A stretch of 64,000 bases of DNA from Sphingobacterium sp. LZ7M1 (GCF_024296865.1 NZ_CP101134.1:3472001-3536000); one strand, 5' to 3'. Shown: positions 1 to 10,509, counted from the first letter of the stretch. Notes: a model not told the origin generated them from the sequence alone. Program-made: numbers and translations.

Positions 1-361
1 TGGCAAGCACCGGACTAGCTCCAGTACCAGTACCACCACCCATTCCTGCAGTAATGAAAAGCATCTTTGTATTGGTACCCAACATGCGTTTGATATCCTC
101 AATACTTTCGATAGCTGAGTTTTCACCAACATCAGGATCAGCGCCAGCACCCATACCTTCTGTAAGACTCGCTCCCAATTGCACCTTGTTTGGAATAGGG
201 CTAAGCTCCAAAGCTTGCGCATCTGTATTGCAAACTATGAAATCAACACCACTAATTCCTTGCTTATACATGTGATTGACTGCGTTTCCGCCGCCCCCAC
301 CTACACCAATTACCTTGATAATTGATGAGTTCTCCTTTAACATTTCAAATTGTATCGACAT
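1..361 (-). CDS. ftsZ: Cell division GTPase FtsZ, N-terminal part (cut by window edge)
   Basis: Tubulin-like GTPase that polymerises into the Z ring at midcell. Only the first 120 codons are present; the gene continues beyond base 1. The start is ATG at 359-361 (minus), giving MSIQFEMLKENSSIIKVIGV. A glycine-rich nucleotide-binding loop (GVGGGGGNAVNHM) and the tubulin signature GGGTGTG near the cut edge are both visible, so the identification is firm. It is the last gene of the dcw cluster and is separated from ftsA by 141 bp, which contain a hairpin; this is a wider gap than anywhere else in the operon and could allow separate control of FtsZ level (inference). Confidence 0.97.
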   Translation of the reverse strand, partial: MSIQFEMLKENSSIIKVIGVGGGGGNAVNHMYKQGISGVDFIVCNTDAQALELSPIPNKVQLGASLTEGMGAGADPDVGENSAIESIEDIKRMLGTNTKMLFITAGMGGGTGTGASPVLA

Positions 362-455
362 ATATTTTATCCTATTTAATTCTTCATCAAGCCTTTACGT
401 TAACACAACGCAAGTCAACAATTCTAATGTAATATTACCAAATTCTTAACAAGAG

Positions 456-483
456 TTTTCCACATTTGTTAAAATGTGGAAAA
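456..483. repeat. Hairpin between ftsA and ftsZ with two TTTTCCACA arms
   Basis: A perfect 12-bp inverted repeat (TTTTCCACATTT, loop GTTA, AAATGTGGAAAA). Read on the minus strand it is not followed by a T-run, so it does not look like a normal intrinsic terminator. Each arm contains TTTTCCACA, one base from the classical DnaA box TTATCCACA. Possible roles are an mRNA processing or stabilising stem ahead of ftsZ or a DnaA-type site; neither is shown. Confidence 0.6.
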
Positions 484-502
484 AACAAGTCGATGTTGAT
501 AA

Positions 503-1885
503 TTATTTCTTACCGATGAATGTGTCGTCGTCTATATCCGCCCCATCTTTGATCCAATCGCCTAAAAAACGAGTCAACCACCCTTCTTTTTTGTTTTGAC
601 CTTCCGCTATTTCTTTAACGCCTTCTTTCACTTTTCCTTGTGTTGGCGCAGTCTTTTTGATGAATTTCTCTTCATTCCGTTTCTCTTCTTCCTCGATCGA
701 CTGAATCCCTTTGATCAATAGACCGATACCGGTTGCATACAATGGGCTCTTCAATTCTTCAAATGCCTGCTTGTTCAACATATCGGTTTTTGCAAGGTAT
801 TCATTCGGATATCCAATTCGACAATCGATTCCAGTGATATATTCTACCAATTGAACCAAGTGCTTTAATTGTGCACCACCACCAGTGATCACGATTCCTG
901 CAATCAATTTGTCTTCATAACCTGAAGATTTGATTTCATAGAACACGTGCTCGATGATCTCTTCCATTCTCGCTTGAATGATATATGCTAAGTTCTTAAC
1001 GGAAATTTCTTTAGCTTCTCTTCCTCTGATACCAGGTACACAGATAACCTCGTTCTCTTTGTTCTCATCGGCTAAAGCTGATCCGTAACGTACTTTCAAT
1101 TGCTCAGCTTGATTGCGCAATACGGCACAACCTTGACGGATATCTTCCGTAACGATATTTCCTCCCAAAGGAATAACAGCCGTATGACGGATGATGCCCT
1201 CATGGAAGATAGCAACGTCGGTAGTTCCACCACCGATATCCACCAACACAACACCTGCAGTCTTTTCCTCTTCATCCAACACAGCCTCGGATGATGCAAG
1301 AGGTTCAAGAATCAATTCAGAAACTTCAAGGTCCGAGTTGTCCACACATCTCTTGATGTTCTTGATGTCGGTAACACGACCAGAAATGATATGGAAGTTA
1401 GCTTCCACTCTTCTTCCCGCCATACCGATTGGTTCCTTGATACCAGGTTCGTTGTCAATGGTAAATTCTTGTGGCAAGACATGGATGATCTCCTCTCCCG
1501 GAGGCAGTACCAATTTGTACATGTCCGAGATCAAACGCTCGATATCCAGGCGTCCGATTTCATCATCGTCATTCTTTGTTAAAATACCACGGTGTTGGAT
1601 ACTCTTGATGTGCTGTCCGGCAATACCTACATTGACAACTTTGATGTCAACATTGGATTGACCTTCAGCCACAGCAACAGCCTCACGGATACTTGTAACG
1701 GTCTTCTGGATGTTGGCAACAACTCCACGATTTACGCCGGCAGATTCCGCTTTCCCTACACCTAATAACTCAACCTTGTTCGATCCACTACGACGACCTA
1801 CAGTTACGCAGATCTTTGTCGTACCGATGTCCAATCCAACGATAATTGGATTTTCTTTTTCATTTTCTACAATTCTAGGTTTCAT
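503..1885 (-). CDS. ftsA: Cell division protein FtsA
   Basis: Actin-like ATPase that tethers FtsZ filaments to the inner face of the cytoplasmic membrane and recruits later division proteins. The 460-residue product shows the actin-family phosphate 1 loop (VGLDIGTTKICVTVG, residues about 16-30), the phosphate 2 loop (VLVDIGGGTTDVAIF, about 214-228) and the adenosine motif (GIVITGGGAQLKHL). The C-terminus has a hydrophobic/basic amphipathic stretch (EGWLTRFLGDWIKDG) expected to bind membrane, followed by a short acidic tail, which makes it about 40 residues longer than E. coli FtsA. It lies 33 bp downstream of ftsQ in the dcw operon. Confidence 0.97.
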   Translation of the reverse strand: MKPRIVENEKENPIIVGLDIGTTKICVTVGRRSGSNKVELLGVGKAESAGVNRGVVANIQKTVTSIREAVAVAEGQSNVDIKVVNVGIAGQHIKSIQHRGILTKNDDDEIGRLDIERLISDMYKLVLPPGEEIIHVLPQEFTIDNEPGIKEPIGMAGRRVEANFHIISGRVTDIKNIKRCVDNSDLEVSELILEPLASSEAVLDEEEKTAGVVLVDIGGGTTDVAIFHEGIIRHTAVIPLGGNIVTEDIRQGCAVLRNQAEQLKVRYGSALADENKENEVICVPGIRGREAKEISVKNLAYIIQARMEEIIEHVFYEIKSSGYEDKLIAGIVITGGGAQLKHLVQLVEYITGIDCRIGYPNEYLAKTDMLNKQAFEELKSPLYATGIGLLIKGIQSIEEEEKRNEEKFIKKTAPTQGKVKEGVKEIAEGQNKKEGWLTRFLGDWIKDGADIDDDTFIGKK

Positions 1886-1918
1886 ATGCTGTGTTTGATG
1901 CTGTATGTAATTTGTTTC

Positions 1919-2749
1919 TTAAATCTTCTTGTTAATTTTCATTTGCAGGCTATCGATAAACCAATCACCCTTGCGCTCGCAGACGATCTGTCCGCTATAC
2001 TTCACGTTCACCTTGCTGTATGCATCGGAGCCTACTCTTGGAAGGATATGCGTATAGAACTTCTTCAAACGTTCCAACTTGTAGCTTAAAGAGTCTGCAT
2101 TTCCGATGATCAATTGTTGGCTGCCCACTCTAGGAACAATCTCGATATCTCTTTCATCATTGACATAAAGTTGGACGATCTGGTTGCTCCAAAGCTCATC
2201 TGCTTTTGTTTCCTCAACGATCCTAACCAGGTCTTTCACCAACTGGCTCTGTACAGGCTCCAAAGATTTCTTATAGCCCTCTTTGATATTTCCGTTTGCA
2301 ACCATGACATGCGGTACATATTTTAAGGTCACTGGAATCTTATTTCCTTTGGAGTCTACATAGAACTCCTGCCCACCTTGATTGATGATCCTGACAACAA
2401 CCTCGCGCTGCTGAACGGAAACGCGCATTGTACCATCCATATCCATATGAACATCAGCATTGGATACATATGGTGATTTTTTCAATTCCGTTTCGATCTG
2501 TTGCAATGGCAATTGGTTCAATTGCTTGCCTACCACTGCTCCAAACTTCTCCTTGATCATCGATGAAATATCATTCTGATCAATGAAAGTCTCCTTTCCT
2601 TCTACCATCACTTTGAGTGCGGTACATTCTTGCACCTGGTCTTTCTTGTTGACCAAGCTCATCAACATGCCGACACCTACGATGGCCACTAATCCTAAGA
2701 AAAAATAGCCGACTTGACGCCATTGTATATTTCTTATTCTATTTAGCAT
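1919..2749 (-). CDS. ftsQ: Cell division protein FtsQ/DivIB
   Basis: Bitopic division protein that links the early Z ring to the periplasmic septal machinery through FtsB/FtsL. The 276-residue product has a short cytoplasmic N-terminus, one membrane helix (VGYFFLGLVAIVGVGMLMSLV, about residues 13-33) and a periplasmic part with a POTRA-like segment and the FtsQ domain (YVSNADVHMDMDGTMRVSVQQREVV-type strands). Sequence conservation in this family is low and the call leans partly on position between murC and ftsA. Its start overlaps the end of murC by 11 bp, implying translational coupling. Confidence 0.93.
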   Translation of the reverse strand: MLNRIRNIQWRQVGYFFLGLVAIVGVGMLMSLVNKKDQVQECTALKVMVEGKETFIDQNDISSMIKEKFGAVVGKQLNQLPLQQIETELKKSPYVSNADVHMDMDGTMRVSVQQREVVVRIINQGGQEFYVDSKGNKIPVTLKYVPHVMVANGNIKEGYKKSLEPVQSQLVKDLVRIVEETKADELWSNQIVQLYVNDERDIEIVPRVGSQQLIIGNADSLSYKLERLKKFYTHILPRVGSDAYSKVNVKYSGQIVCERKGDWFIDSLQMKINKKI

Positions 2750-4097
2750 GGTTCAATTCTTCTTTAAGAGGTTTCACCAATTTGTCAATATCTCCAGCTC
2801 CAACGGTTACCAATAATTCTGGATCTTCTGTTTTCACGATTTCTAGAACTTCCTCTGGGCTTACCAAACGCTTGTTTTCCAATTCGATCTTGTTCAACAA
2901 CCATCTTGAGTCAACACCTGGGATTGGCAATTCCCTTGCCGGATAGATTTCCATCAACAGCAACTCATCTGCCAAGGCCAACACTTCTGCAAAGCCATCA
3001 ACAAAATCCCTTGTCCTGCTGAAAAGGTGCGGTTGAAAAACTACCGTCAATTTCTTGTTTGGGTACAGTTTTTTCATCGAGGTCAAAAAAGCCCTCAACT
3101 CTTCTGGATGATGTGCATAATCATCGATGTACACATTCTTATCAGACTTCACGATATATTCAAAGCGTCTTTTCACACCTTGGAAATCAGATAATGCCGC
3201 AACGATTTTATCAGCAGGGATATCCAAAAGATGTGCAACCGTAATGGCCGCAACTGCATTTTCAACATTGTGCAATCCTGGAATTCCTAAATGGATATCC
3301 TTGATCACTAAATCTGCAGAGTGGTAATCAAAATAGAACTCTCCATTTTCCACCCTTACATTTTCTGCATAGGCATCACAGACCTGCTCTCTTGCATAGC
3401 TGATATCACCTGAAAAAGGCAATCCAATCTTTACGATTTTCTTTCCGTCATCTACGACCCTATCCAGGAACATCTCAAAAGAAGTAATCAACTCCTGAGG
3501 ATCGCCGTAGATATCCAAGTGATCCGCATCCGCAGACGTCACGATGGCAATATTTGGATGCAGGGTCAGGAATGAGCGATCATATTCATCGGCCTCAACC
3601 ACCACTACATCATTTTCTCCAAAGAGAACATTGTTTTGATAATTGGTACTGATGCCGCCTAAGAAGGCTGAGCAATCAAAACCAGAATGTTTCAAAACAT
3701 GTGCTACCATGGTCGAAGTTGTTGTCTTTCCATGTGTACCTGCAACTGCAATGGTAAATCTACTTGCAGAGATAAAACCAAGTACCTGAGAGCGTTTGAA
3801 CAGTTCATGTCCGTGATCAACAAAAAACGCTTTCAATTTTAGATCCTTTGGAATAGCAGGTGTGAAAATGATCAGGGTTTCATCGCTTGCCGATTTAAAA
3901 GAAGCAGGAACGGAATCCACATCATCAGCATAACTGATCGGCATGCCTTCCGCTTCTAATGTTCTGGTAAGCTCTGTTGAGGTACGGTCATAACCGGCCA
4001 CCTCACAGCCCAAACGACTAAAATAACGAGCCAATCCGCTCATGCCGATTCCGCCGATACCCAGTAGATAAACTCTTTTTATTTTGTCGATATTCAT
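2739..4097 (-). CDS. murC: UDP-N-acetylmuramate--L-alanine ligase MurC
   Basis: Cytoplasmic ATP-dependent ligase adding L-alanine to UDP-MurNAc, the first amino acid of the peptidoglycan stem. The 452-residue product has an N-terminal Rossmann domain (LLGIGGIGMSGLA, residues 11-23), the Mur ligase P-loop GTHGKTTT (120-127), the middle-domain motif EADEYDRSFL and a C-terminal domain with DDYAHHPEE. Length is normal for the family. It overlaps murG by 4 bp (ATGA type) and ftsQ by 11 bp. Confidence 0.98.
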   Translation of the reverse strand: MNIDKIKRVYLLGIGGIGMSGLARYFSRLGCEVAGYDRTSTELTRTLEAEGMPISYADDVDSVPASFKSASDETLIIFTPAIPKDLKLKAFFVDHGHELFKRSQVLGFISASRFTIAVAGTHGKTTTSTMVAHVLKHSGFDCSAFLGGISTNYQNNVLFGENDVVVVEADEYDRSFLTLHPNIAIVTSADADHLDIYGDPQELITSFEMFLDRVVDDGKKIVKIGLPFSGDISYAREQVCDAYAENVRVENGEFYFDYHSADLVIKDIHLGIPGLHNVENAVAAITVAHLLDIPADKIVAALSDFQGVKRRFEYIVKSDKNVYIDDYAHHPEELRAFLTSMKKLYPNKKLTVVFQPHLFSRTRDFVDGFAEVLALADELLLMEIYPARELPIPGVDSRWLLNKIELENKRLVSPEEVLEIVKTEDPELLVTVGAGDIDKLVKPLKEELNHAK

Positions 4098-5200
4098 TTT
4101 CTATTTTCTATTATACTCAATACTTCTTGTGCGATCACCTCATCTGCGTCAGCCAAAGCCAATTTCAGAATATGTTCGCCTAGTTCTTTCTGCTTGCTTT
4201 CTTCCTGAAACAAAGCCAAGACCGTAGGAACCAGCTCTTCACGAGCCACATTATCTTTCACCATCAGGGCGGCATCCTTTTCAACCAGGGCATTTGCATT
4301 CTTGGTCTGATGGTCATCCGCTACATTTGGCGATGGCACCAAGACCACTGGCTTACCTACCACGCATAATTCTGATATGGTCCCTGCTCCTGCTCTCGCC
4401 ACGATAACGTCAGCTGCTGCATAAGCATAATCCATACGCTCTAAGAATGGCATCAACTTGATGGTCTCCGGTAATTGATCTGCCAGTTCAGCATTCAATT
4501 TCTCGTAGTAGTAGCTACCACATTGCCAGATTACCTGTATTCCTGCTGCCACCAATTCCTCCAAACCGGCTTTAATGCTATCATTCAAGGTCAATGCACC
4601 AAGGCTTCCACCAGTAACCAACAAGGTTTTCTTGTCCAGATCCAATCCAAAAGCATGGATAGCTTCCTCTCGTTTACCTTCAATGGCTACTGAAGATTTA
4701 CGGATCGGATTACCGGTCAACAAAACGCGGTCTGCCGGAAAGAACCTTTCCATGCCTTCATAGGCAACACAGATCTTTTTGGCCTTAGCACCCAACTTTT
4801 TGTTTGTCACCCCTGCAAAGGAATTCTGCTCTTGGATTACCGTCGGCAACCCCATCATATTCGCCATCATCAATAATGGCCCAGATGCATAACCGCCAAC
4901 ACCAATCGCCGCTTCCGCTTTAAACTCTTTAAGAACTTTCCTCGCCTTCCACAAGCTTTTCAACATCTTGAATGGAAGACTTATATTTTTCAGTAAGGAC
5001 TGACGGTTGATCCCAACGATATCCAGTCCTACGATTTCATATCCCGCTGCCGGTACTCTTTCCATCTCAATTTTGCCATTGGCCCCTACGAACAGGATCT
5101 CAATATCTGGAGACAGGTTTTTTAACGCATTGGCTATCGCTATCGCCGGGAAGATATGCCCTCCGGTTCCACCACCACTTATGATTACTCGATGCGCCAT
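4094..5200 (-). CDS. murG: Undecaprenyl-PP-MurNAc-pentapeptide GlcNAc transferase MurG
   Basis: Membrane-associated glycosyltransferase (GT28) that transfers GlcNAc from UDP-GlcNAc to lipid I to form lipid II on the cytoplasmic face. The 368-residue product shows the N-terminal glycine-rich loop (ISGGGTGGHIFPAIAIA, about 7-23), the second G loop (GVGGYASGPLL) and the C-terminal donor-site motif (VARAGAGTISELCVVGKPVVLVP). It overlaps murC by 4 bp and follows ftsW by 12 bp. Confidence 0.98.
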   Translation of the reverse strand: MAHRVIISGGGTGGHIFPAIAIANALKNLSPDIEILFVGANGKIEMERVPAAGYEIVGLDIVGINRQSLLKNISLPFKMLKSLWKARKVLKEFKAEAAIGVGGYASGPLLMMANMMGLPTVIQEQNSFAGVTNKKLGAKAKKICVAYEGMERFFPADRVLLTGNPIRKSSVAIEGKREEAIHAFGLDLDKKTLLVTGGSLGALTLNDSIKAGLEELVAAGIQVIWQCGSYYYEKLNAELADQLPETIKLMPFLERMDYAYAAADVIVARAGAGTISELCVVGKPVVLVPSPNVADDHQTKNANALVEKDAALMVKDNVAREELVPTVLALFQEESKQKELGEHILKLALADADEVIAQEVLSIIENRK

Positions 5201-5212
5201 TCAATATTTCAA

Positions 5213-6406
5213 TTAAATTGAGCCAACTACCACTTTGCGTGGAGCCTTTACAACTTCTTTTTCTTCTTTAACTTTCAACTCTTCAACATTACGGCTCACA
5301 CTTAGGATGATCCCTAAGGCTACACTCGTAAACAAGATCGATGTTCCCCCCATACTCACTAATGGAAGAGGAACCCCGGTCACTGGTCCAAGACCAACGG
5401 CAACCGCCATGTTTGCCAAAGCCTGAATCGTCAGACTGAAGCCCAACCCGGCTGCCAGAAATGCCCCGAAGGCCCGCGGACTTAAGGTGACAATCCGGAT
5501 ACATCGATACATCAATGCTATATACAGGAAGAGCAACACCGCCCCTCCGATCGTGCCATACTCCTCAATGATAATGGCGAAAATAAAATCTGAATATGGG
5601 TGAGGCAAAACGTTACGCTGAACACTGTTACCGACACCTTTACCAAACATCTCACCCGTAGCAATCGCTATCTTGGCATTGTTTGCCTGGTAGTTTTTAT
5701 CATCCTGAAAGGACCCTTTCCCTTCATGCACTTCTTCTGTATTGAAGAAACCTTGAATACGGCTGATATAAGTAGCTCGTCTAGGCCCCATAAAGATCAC
5801 CAGCATCAACAGCACTCCTCCGCCCATACACACCACTGCAATCTGTTTGAAACTGATACGACCGATCAACAACAACAATACACTCACCCCAAACAGCATC
5901 AAGGCTGTGGAAAGGTTTGCCCAAGCGATCAATACGAATACAAAACAAACCGCTCCCATTATCGGAATAAAGGATTTCTTCACGTCCTTGATCTCCTCTT
6001 GTTTGCGGGACAGCATCCTCGCCAAGAAGGTAATCAAGGCCAATTTCGCCAAATCCGAAGTCTGGAAAGTCTGATTGATCACGGGAATAGTCAACCAACG
6101 ACTGGCATCATTTACCTTGCTACCGAAAACAAGGGTATATAACAACAATGGAATCGTGACTACCATAAGCAACTTGGAAATCCCAGCATAATAGCGGTAA
6201 TCCAACTTATGTGATAGATACATCATCACTAAACCTGCAACAACGATGAAAAGGTGTTTGAATAAATAAAGTTCTGTACCTTTTCCTTCCTTGTATGCCA
6301 AGGTGCCTACTGAGCTATAAACAGCTAATAGTGACCAAATGGATAGCAAGATCACAATGATCCAGATCCATTTATCGCCTTTTAGTTTAGAAAAAATGTA
6401 TTCCAT
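5213..6406 (-). CDS. ftsW: SEDS peptidoglycan glycosyltransferase FtsW
   Basis: Polytopic SEDS-family enzyme that polymerises lipid II at the septum with its partner transpeptidase FtsI. The 397-residue product has about ten hydrophobic helices, the conserved NDASRWLTI segment after the fourth helix region (catalytic-Asp area of the family) and the signature GPVTGVPLPLVSMGGTSILF near the C-terminus. A long extracytoplasmic loop (about residues 215-265) separates the two halves as usual. The context between murD and murG supports FtsW rather than RodA. Confidence 0.97.
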   Translation of the reverse strand: MEYIFSKLKGDKWIWIIVILLSIWSLLAVYSSVGTLAYKEGKGTELYLFKHLFIVVAGLVMMYLSHKLDYRYYAGISKLLMVVTIPLLLYTLVFGSKVNDASRWLTIPVINQTFQTSDLAKLALITFLARMLSRKQEEIKDVKKSFIPIMGAVCFVFVLIAWANLSTALMLFGVSVLLLLIGRISFKQIAVVCMGGGVLLMLVIFMGPRRATYISRIQGFFNTEEVHEGKGSFQDDKNYQANNAKIAIATGEMFGKGVGNSVQRNVLPHPYSDFIFAIIIEEYGTIGGAVLLFLYIALMYRCIRIVTLSPRAFGAFLAAGLGFSLTIQALANMAVAVGLGPVTGVPLPLVSMGGTSILFTSVALGIILSVSRNVEELKVKEEKEVVKAPRKVVVGSI

Positions 6407-6417
6407 TGTCCTCCTAA

Positions 6418-7791
6418 TTATAAAGTCATTACCGCTTCCTTAAATTTATCACCACGATCTTCGTAGTTCTTGAACCAGTCAAAGCTGGCACATGCTGGCG
6501 ATAACAATACGGTATCACCTTTCTTCGCCAAATGAGATGCGATCTGAACAGCATCACTCATCGAGGCGCTATTGACGATTACATCCGTATCATCCTCAAA
6601 AGCCTCATGAATACGGCCCGTATCCTTTCCGATACAGATGATTGCTTTCACTTTTGATTTCACAAGGTCTTTCAACATTTCATAATCGTTGCCTTTATCT
6701 ACACCACCCATGATCAACACAATATCCGTAGAGAAACTCTCAAGTGCATACCAAACCGAATTGACATTGGTCGCTTTAGAATCATTGATATAATTAACCC
6801 CACCGATACAAGCTACATGCTCCAATCTGTGTTCCACGTTCACAAATGAACCCATGCTCTCCTTCATCGTTTGGTTCCTCAATTCCTGAGCCTTAGCAAC
6901 CAGTCCTGAAGCCATGTTGTTGTAAACATTGTGCTTGCCTTGCAGTGATAATTCTTCGATATTCATGATAAAAGCTTCTCTATTTGGTATTAAAATGTAC
7001 AAATTCTTCTCCTCGTCCAGATACGCACCGGTATCTACGGTTCCTTCCTGTGTAAATGGCAGGTGCATTGCTGCTGTTGGATGTTTCTCCAGGGCTGCCA
7101 TCGTCTCCGGATCATCTTTACAATAGATAAAGTAATCCGTCGGCTTTTGATTTTGAACCATGCGGAACTTCGAGGCCACATAATTCTCCATCTTATAATC
7201 ATATCGATCCAAATGATCGGGTGTGATATTCAAAATCACGGCAACATCAGCGCGGAAGTGGTACATATCATCCAGCATAAAACTGGAGATCTCCAAAACG
7301 TAAGCATCATGTTGCTCTCTAGCTACCTGCAAGGCAAAGCTATTTCCTATATTTCCAGCTAGACCTACATTCAGACCTGCATTCTTCAATATATGGTAAG
7401 TCAACAAGGTTGATGTTGTCTTGCCGTTTGAACCCGTGATGCACAATAATTTGGCATCCGTATATTGAGCTGCAAACTCGATTTCCGAAATGATCGGTAG
7501 ACCTAAACCTCTTAATTCTTTTATCAATGGAGCCTTCTCCGGAATCCCTGGGCTCTTCACCACTAGATCGGCGTTGATAACCAATTCCTGTGTGTGCTGC
7601 CCCTCTTCAAATGCAATCCCCTCTTTTTCCAAAGTGGCTTTATACGTATCAGCTATCGTTCCCATATCTGACACAAACACATCAAAACCCTTATCCTTAC
7701 CTAGGATCGCTGCACCAACTCCACTCTCGCCTGCGCCTAAGATCACTAGGCGGCCAGTTTGAGGGTAATATGTGTGTGCTATATTCGACAT
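6418..7791 (-). CDS. murD: UDP-N-acetylmuramoylalanine--D-glutamate ligase MurD
   Basis: Adds D-glutamate to UDP-MurNAc-L-Ala in the cytoplasm. The 457-residue product has an N-terminal Rossmann-like domain (LVILGAGESGVGAAIL), the ATP-binding loop GSNGKTT (120-126), the middle-domain NITPDHLDRYDYKMENYVAS motif and a C-terminal domain ending in LSPACASFDWFKNYEDRGDKF, which is characteristic of MurD. It sits 9 bp after mraY and 11 bp before ftsW. Confidence 0.98.
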   Translation of the reverse strand: MSNIAHTYYPQTGRLVILGAGESGVGAAILGKDKGFDVFVSDMGTIADTYKATLEKEGIAFEEGQHTQELVINADLVVKSPGIPEKAPLIKELRGLGLPIISEIEFAAQYTDAKLLCITGSNGKTTSTLLTYHILKNAGLNVGLAGNIGNSFALQVAREQHDAYVLEISSFMLDDMYHFRADVAVILNITPDHLDRYDYKMENYVASKFRMVQNQKPTDYFIYCKDDPETMAALEKHPTAAMHLPFTQEGTVDTGAYLDEEKNLYILIPNREAFIMNIEELSLQGKHNVYNNMASGLVAKAQELRNQTMKESMGSFVNVEHRLEHVACIGGVNYINDSKATNVNSVWYALESFSTDIVLIMGGVDKGNDYEMLKDLVKSKVKAIICIGKDTGRIHEAFEDDTDVIVNSASMSDAVQIASHLAKKGDTVLLSPACASFDWFKNYEDRGDKFKEAVMTL

Positions 7792-7800
7792 CTTCTTCTA

Positions 7801-9045
7801 CTATCTTACTTTCAATGTAACTATGGTTAATATGGCCAACATGATCGATACGATCACAAATCGCGTCACGATCTTGGACTCATGATAACCCTTTTTCTGA
7901 TAATGGTGGTGCAAAGGCGACATCAGGAAAATCCTTCGGCCTTCGCCATATTTCTTCTTGGTATACTTGAAGTAGGAAACCTGAAGGATAACCGATAGAT
8001 TCTCGATCAAGAAAATACCACACAATACCGGAATCAATAATTCTTTACGGATCAGGATCGCGAAAGCAGCAATGATACCACCGATCGCCAAACTACCCGT
8101 ATCTCCCATAAATACCTGTGCAGGGTAGGCATTGTACCAAAGGAAACCTGTACAGGCTCCAACAAATGCACCCGCGAAGATTACCAGCTCACCCGAATTC
8201 GGGATAAACATAATGTTCAGGTAATCCGCAAAAATGATGTTACCGGATACATAGGCCAATATGGCCAAGGTAATCCCTATAATAGCGGAGGTTCCCGTGG
8301 CGAGGCCATCGATCCCATCTGTAATGTTAGCTCCATTGGAGACTGCCGTGATGATAAACACGACAACAACCAAGAAAACAAAGAACGTTGCCAAAGGGCT
8401 ATTGATACCGAATACGTCCAACACTTTGGCGTAATCGAACTCATTGTTTTTGTAAAAAGGAATGTTCGTCTTGGTAGACTTCACATTCTCGGCATAGGTC
8501 TTCTCCCCTGTTGATGGATTGATGATCACTTCCACCGGTTTTGAAGAAGTAGGATTTGCCACTTGCTGTCTAGCAACAATCTCAGGGTGGAAATACATCG
8601 TGATCGCGATCAATACGCCCAATCCCACTTGACCAATCACCTTGAACTTCCCAGCCAATCCTTCTTTATTCTTACGGAATACTTTGATGTAGTCATCCAA
8701 GAACCCGATTGCACCCATCCAGATCGTTGTGATGATCATCAGGATGATGTAGATATTATCCAATTTTGCAAAGAGCAATGTTGGGATCAAGATACCGGCG
8801 ATGATGATCAGACCTCCCATTGTAGGGGTTCCTTGTTTTTTCTTCTCACCTTCCAATCCTAAATCACGGATGGTCTCTCCCACTTGTTTTTGATGCAGTA
8901 AACGAATCAATCGGCTACCAAATACCGTTGTGATGATTAACGAAAGGATGACTGCCATGGCCGTACGAAACGAGATATATTGGAATAATCCAGCACCTGG
9001 AATATGTACGTGCTCGTTAAGCCAAGTGAATAAATAGTAAAGCAT
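7801..9045 (-). CDS. mraY: Phospho-N-acetylmuramoyl-pentapeptide transferase MraY
   Basis: Integral membrane enzyme that transfers phospho-MurNAc-pentapeptide to undecaprenyl phosphate, making lipid I. Visible motifs are [11 protein letters not shown], the aspartate motif [33 protein letters not shown] and [12 protein letters not shown]. At 414 residues it is about 50 longer than E. coli MraY; the extra residues (about 175-225, with [20 protein letters not shown]) form an insert in an extracytoplasmic loop that is common in Bacteroidota. Ten membrane helices are expected. Confidence 0.98.
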   Translation of the reverse strand: MLYYLFTWLNEHVHIPGAGLFQYISFRTAMAVILSLIITTVFGSRLIRLLHQKQVGETIRDLGLEGEKKKQGTPTMGGLIIIAGILIPTLLFAKLDNIYIILMIITTIWMGAIGFLDDYIKVFRKNKEGLAGKFKVIGQVGLGVLIAITMYFHPEIVARQQVANPTSSKPVEVIINPSTGEKTYAENVKSTKTNIPFYKNNEFDYAKVLDVFGINSPLATFFVFLVVVVFIITAVSNGANITDGIDGLATGTSAIIGITLAILAYVSGNIIFADYLNIMFIPNSGELVIFAGAFVGACTGFLWYNAYPAQVFMGDTGSLAIGGIIAAFAILIRKELLIPVLCGIFLIENLSVILQVSYFKYTKKKYGEGRRIFLMSPLHHHYQKKGYHESKIVTRFVIVSIMLAILTIVTLKVR

Positions 9046-9050
9046 GCAGT

Positions 9051-10508
9051 CTAATTATGTTCGTTAAAAATCTTTATTAATTCCTCTTTATCGTCAAAGT
9101 GATTTTTCACCCCATTGATATCTTGGTATTTCTCATGTCCTTTTCCAGCGACCAAGATCACATCCCCTGGTTGTGCTAGATGGAAAGCAGCACGGATAGC
9201 CTCTCTTCTATCTGTAATCGAGAAAACATTCTTGCGCTTATCTCCAGGAATACCAACTTCCATTTCTTTGATAATGGCAGCAGGGTCTTCCGTTCTTGGA
9301 TTGTCCGAAGTCAGGACCACTTTATCGCTCAATCGTGAGGCTACTTCTGCCATCTCTGGGCGTTTAGTCTTATCACGGTCTCCACCGCAACCCAACACCG
9401 TCAGGATCTGTTGACCAGGCTTTCTCAATCCGCCAATGGTTTCCAGAACATTTTCCACCGCATCAGGGGTATGGGCATAGTCCACAATGGCAACCACACC
9501 TGTAGTAGATTTTAAGGTTTCAAAACGCCCCTCAGCACCGGTGATCTCACTCAAAGCCATCAACACCTTTACAGTCTCCTGCTCCAATAAAATGGAAGCA
9601 CCGAACACTGCCAATAGGTTATAGGCATTGAAATCACCGACCAATTTCACCCACACTTCCTGTCCGTCAACCTGCAATAACATCCCATCAAAATGGCTTT
9701 CCAAGATTCTTGCCTTAAAGTCCGCCATTTGGTGCAAGCCATAGGTTTTCTTATGGGCAAATGTATTCTGAAGCATCACCTGACCATTTTTATCATCAAT
9801 ATTGGTCAATGCAAATGCATATCTGTCTAAATCATCAAAGAACTTTTTCTTCGCCTTGATATAGTTGGCGAAAGTTCCATGGAAGTCCAAGTGATCATGC
9901 GTGATATTGGTAAAGATGCCACCCGCAAATTTCAACCCTGCGATACGCTGCTGAACAACAGCATGCGAACTCACTTCCATAAAACAGTAGTCACATCCAT
10001 CTTCCACCATTTCCTTCAACAGGGAATTCAATGATATGGGATCTGGAGTGGTATGGGTCGCTTCAACAATGCGCTCACCGATCTGGTTCTGCACCGTAGA
10101 CAACAGGCCTACATGAAAACCCAATCTGCTGAACAGGTTGAACAGCAAGGTAGCCACGGTCGTTTTCCCATTGGTACCTGTCACGCCCACTAACTTCAAT
10201 TTCGAGGATGGATTTCCGTAAAATGTAGAGGCCATTACACCCAGTGCATAAGCCGAATCGCCGACTACCACATAAACTACATCTTCCTTGATCTCCTCTG
10301 GTAATTCTTCTACCAGCACCACGGAAGCACCTGATTCAATCGCTTTATTGACGAAAAGGTGTCCATCGGTCTGATGCCCACGAACTGCCACAAATACACT
10401 GCCCTTAACCGCCTTTCTTGAATCCAAGCATAGCGAGCTAACCTCTGTGTCCAGAGACCCTCGGTAATCAATTACCGGAATGGCATGTAGCAACTCTTTC
10501 AACAACAT
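9051..10508 (-). CDS. murE: UDP-N-acetylmuramoyl-tripeptide synthetase MurE (meso-DAP type)
   Basis: Adds the third stem residue to UDP-MurNAc-L-Ala-D-Glu. The 485-residue product carries the P-loop GTNGKTT (111-117), the KAKKKFF segment with the lysine that is carbamylated in this family (about 219), and the DNPR motif (402-405, within [11 protein letters not shown]). DNPR is the established marker for meso-diaminopimelate specificity, so the peptidoglycan is predicted to be of the DAP type. Only one base separates it from ftsI and five from mraY. Confidence 0.98.
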   Translation of the reverse strand: MLLKELLHAIPVIDYRGSLDTEVSSLCLDSRKAVKGSVFVAVRGHQTDGHLFVNKAIESGASVVLVEELPEEIKEDVVYVVVGDSAYALGVMASTFYGNPSSKLKLVGVTGTNGKTTVATLLFNLFSRLGFHVGLLSTVQNQIGERIVEATHTTPDPISLNSLLKEMVEDGCDYCFMEVSSHAVVQQRIAGLKFAGGIFTNITHDHLDFHGTFANYIKAKKKFFDDLDRYAFALTNIDDKNGQVMLQNTFAHKKTYGLHQMADFKARILESHFDGMLLQVDGQEVWVKLVGDFNAYNLLAVFGASILLEQETVKVLMALSEITGAEGRFETLKSTTGVVAIVDYAHTPDAVENVLETIGGLRKPGQQILTVLGCGGDRDKTKRPEMAEVASRLSDKVVLTSDNPRTEDPAAIIKEMEVGIPGDKRKNVFSITDRREAIRAAFHLAQPGDVILVAGKGHEKYQDINGVKNHFDDKEELIKIFNEHN

Positions 10509-10509
10509 A

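Noticed and set aside
5600..6142. Open frame of 180 codons antisense to ftsW
   Set aside because: It lies entirely within the opposite strand of a certain gene, its sequence is low in hydrophobic structure and Gln/His-rich, and it resembles no family.
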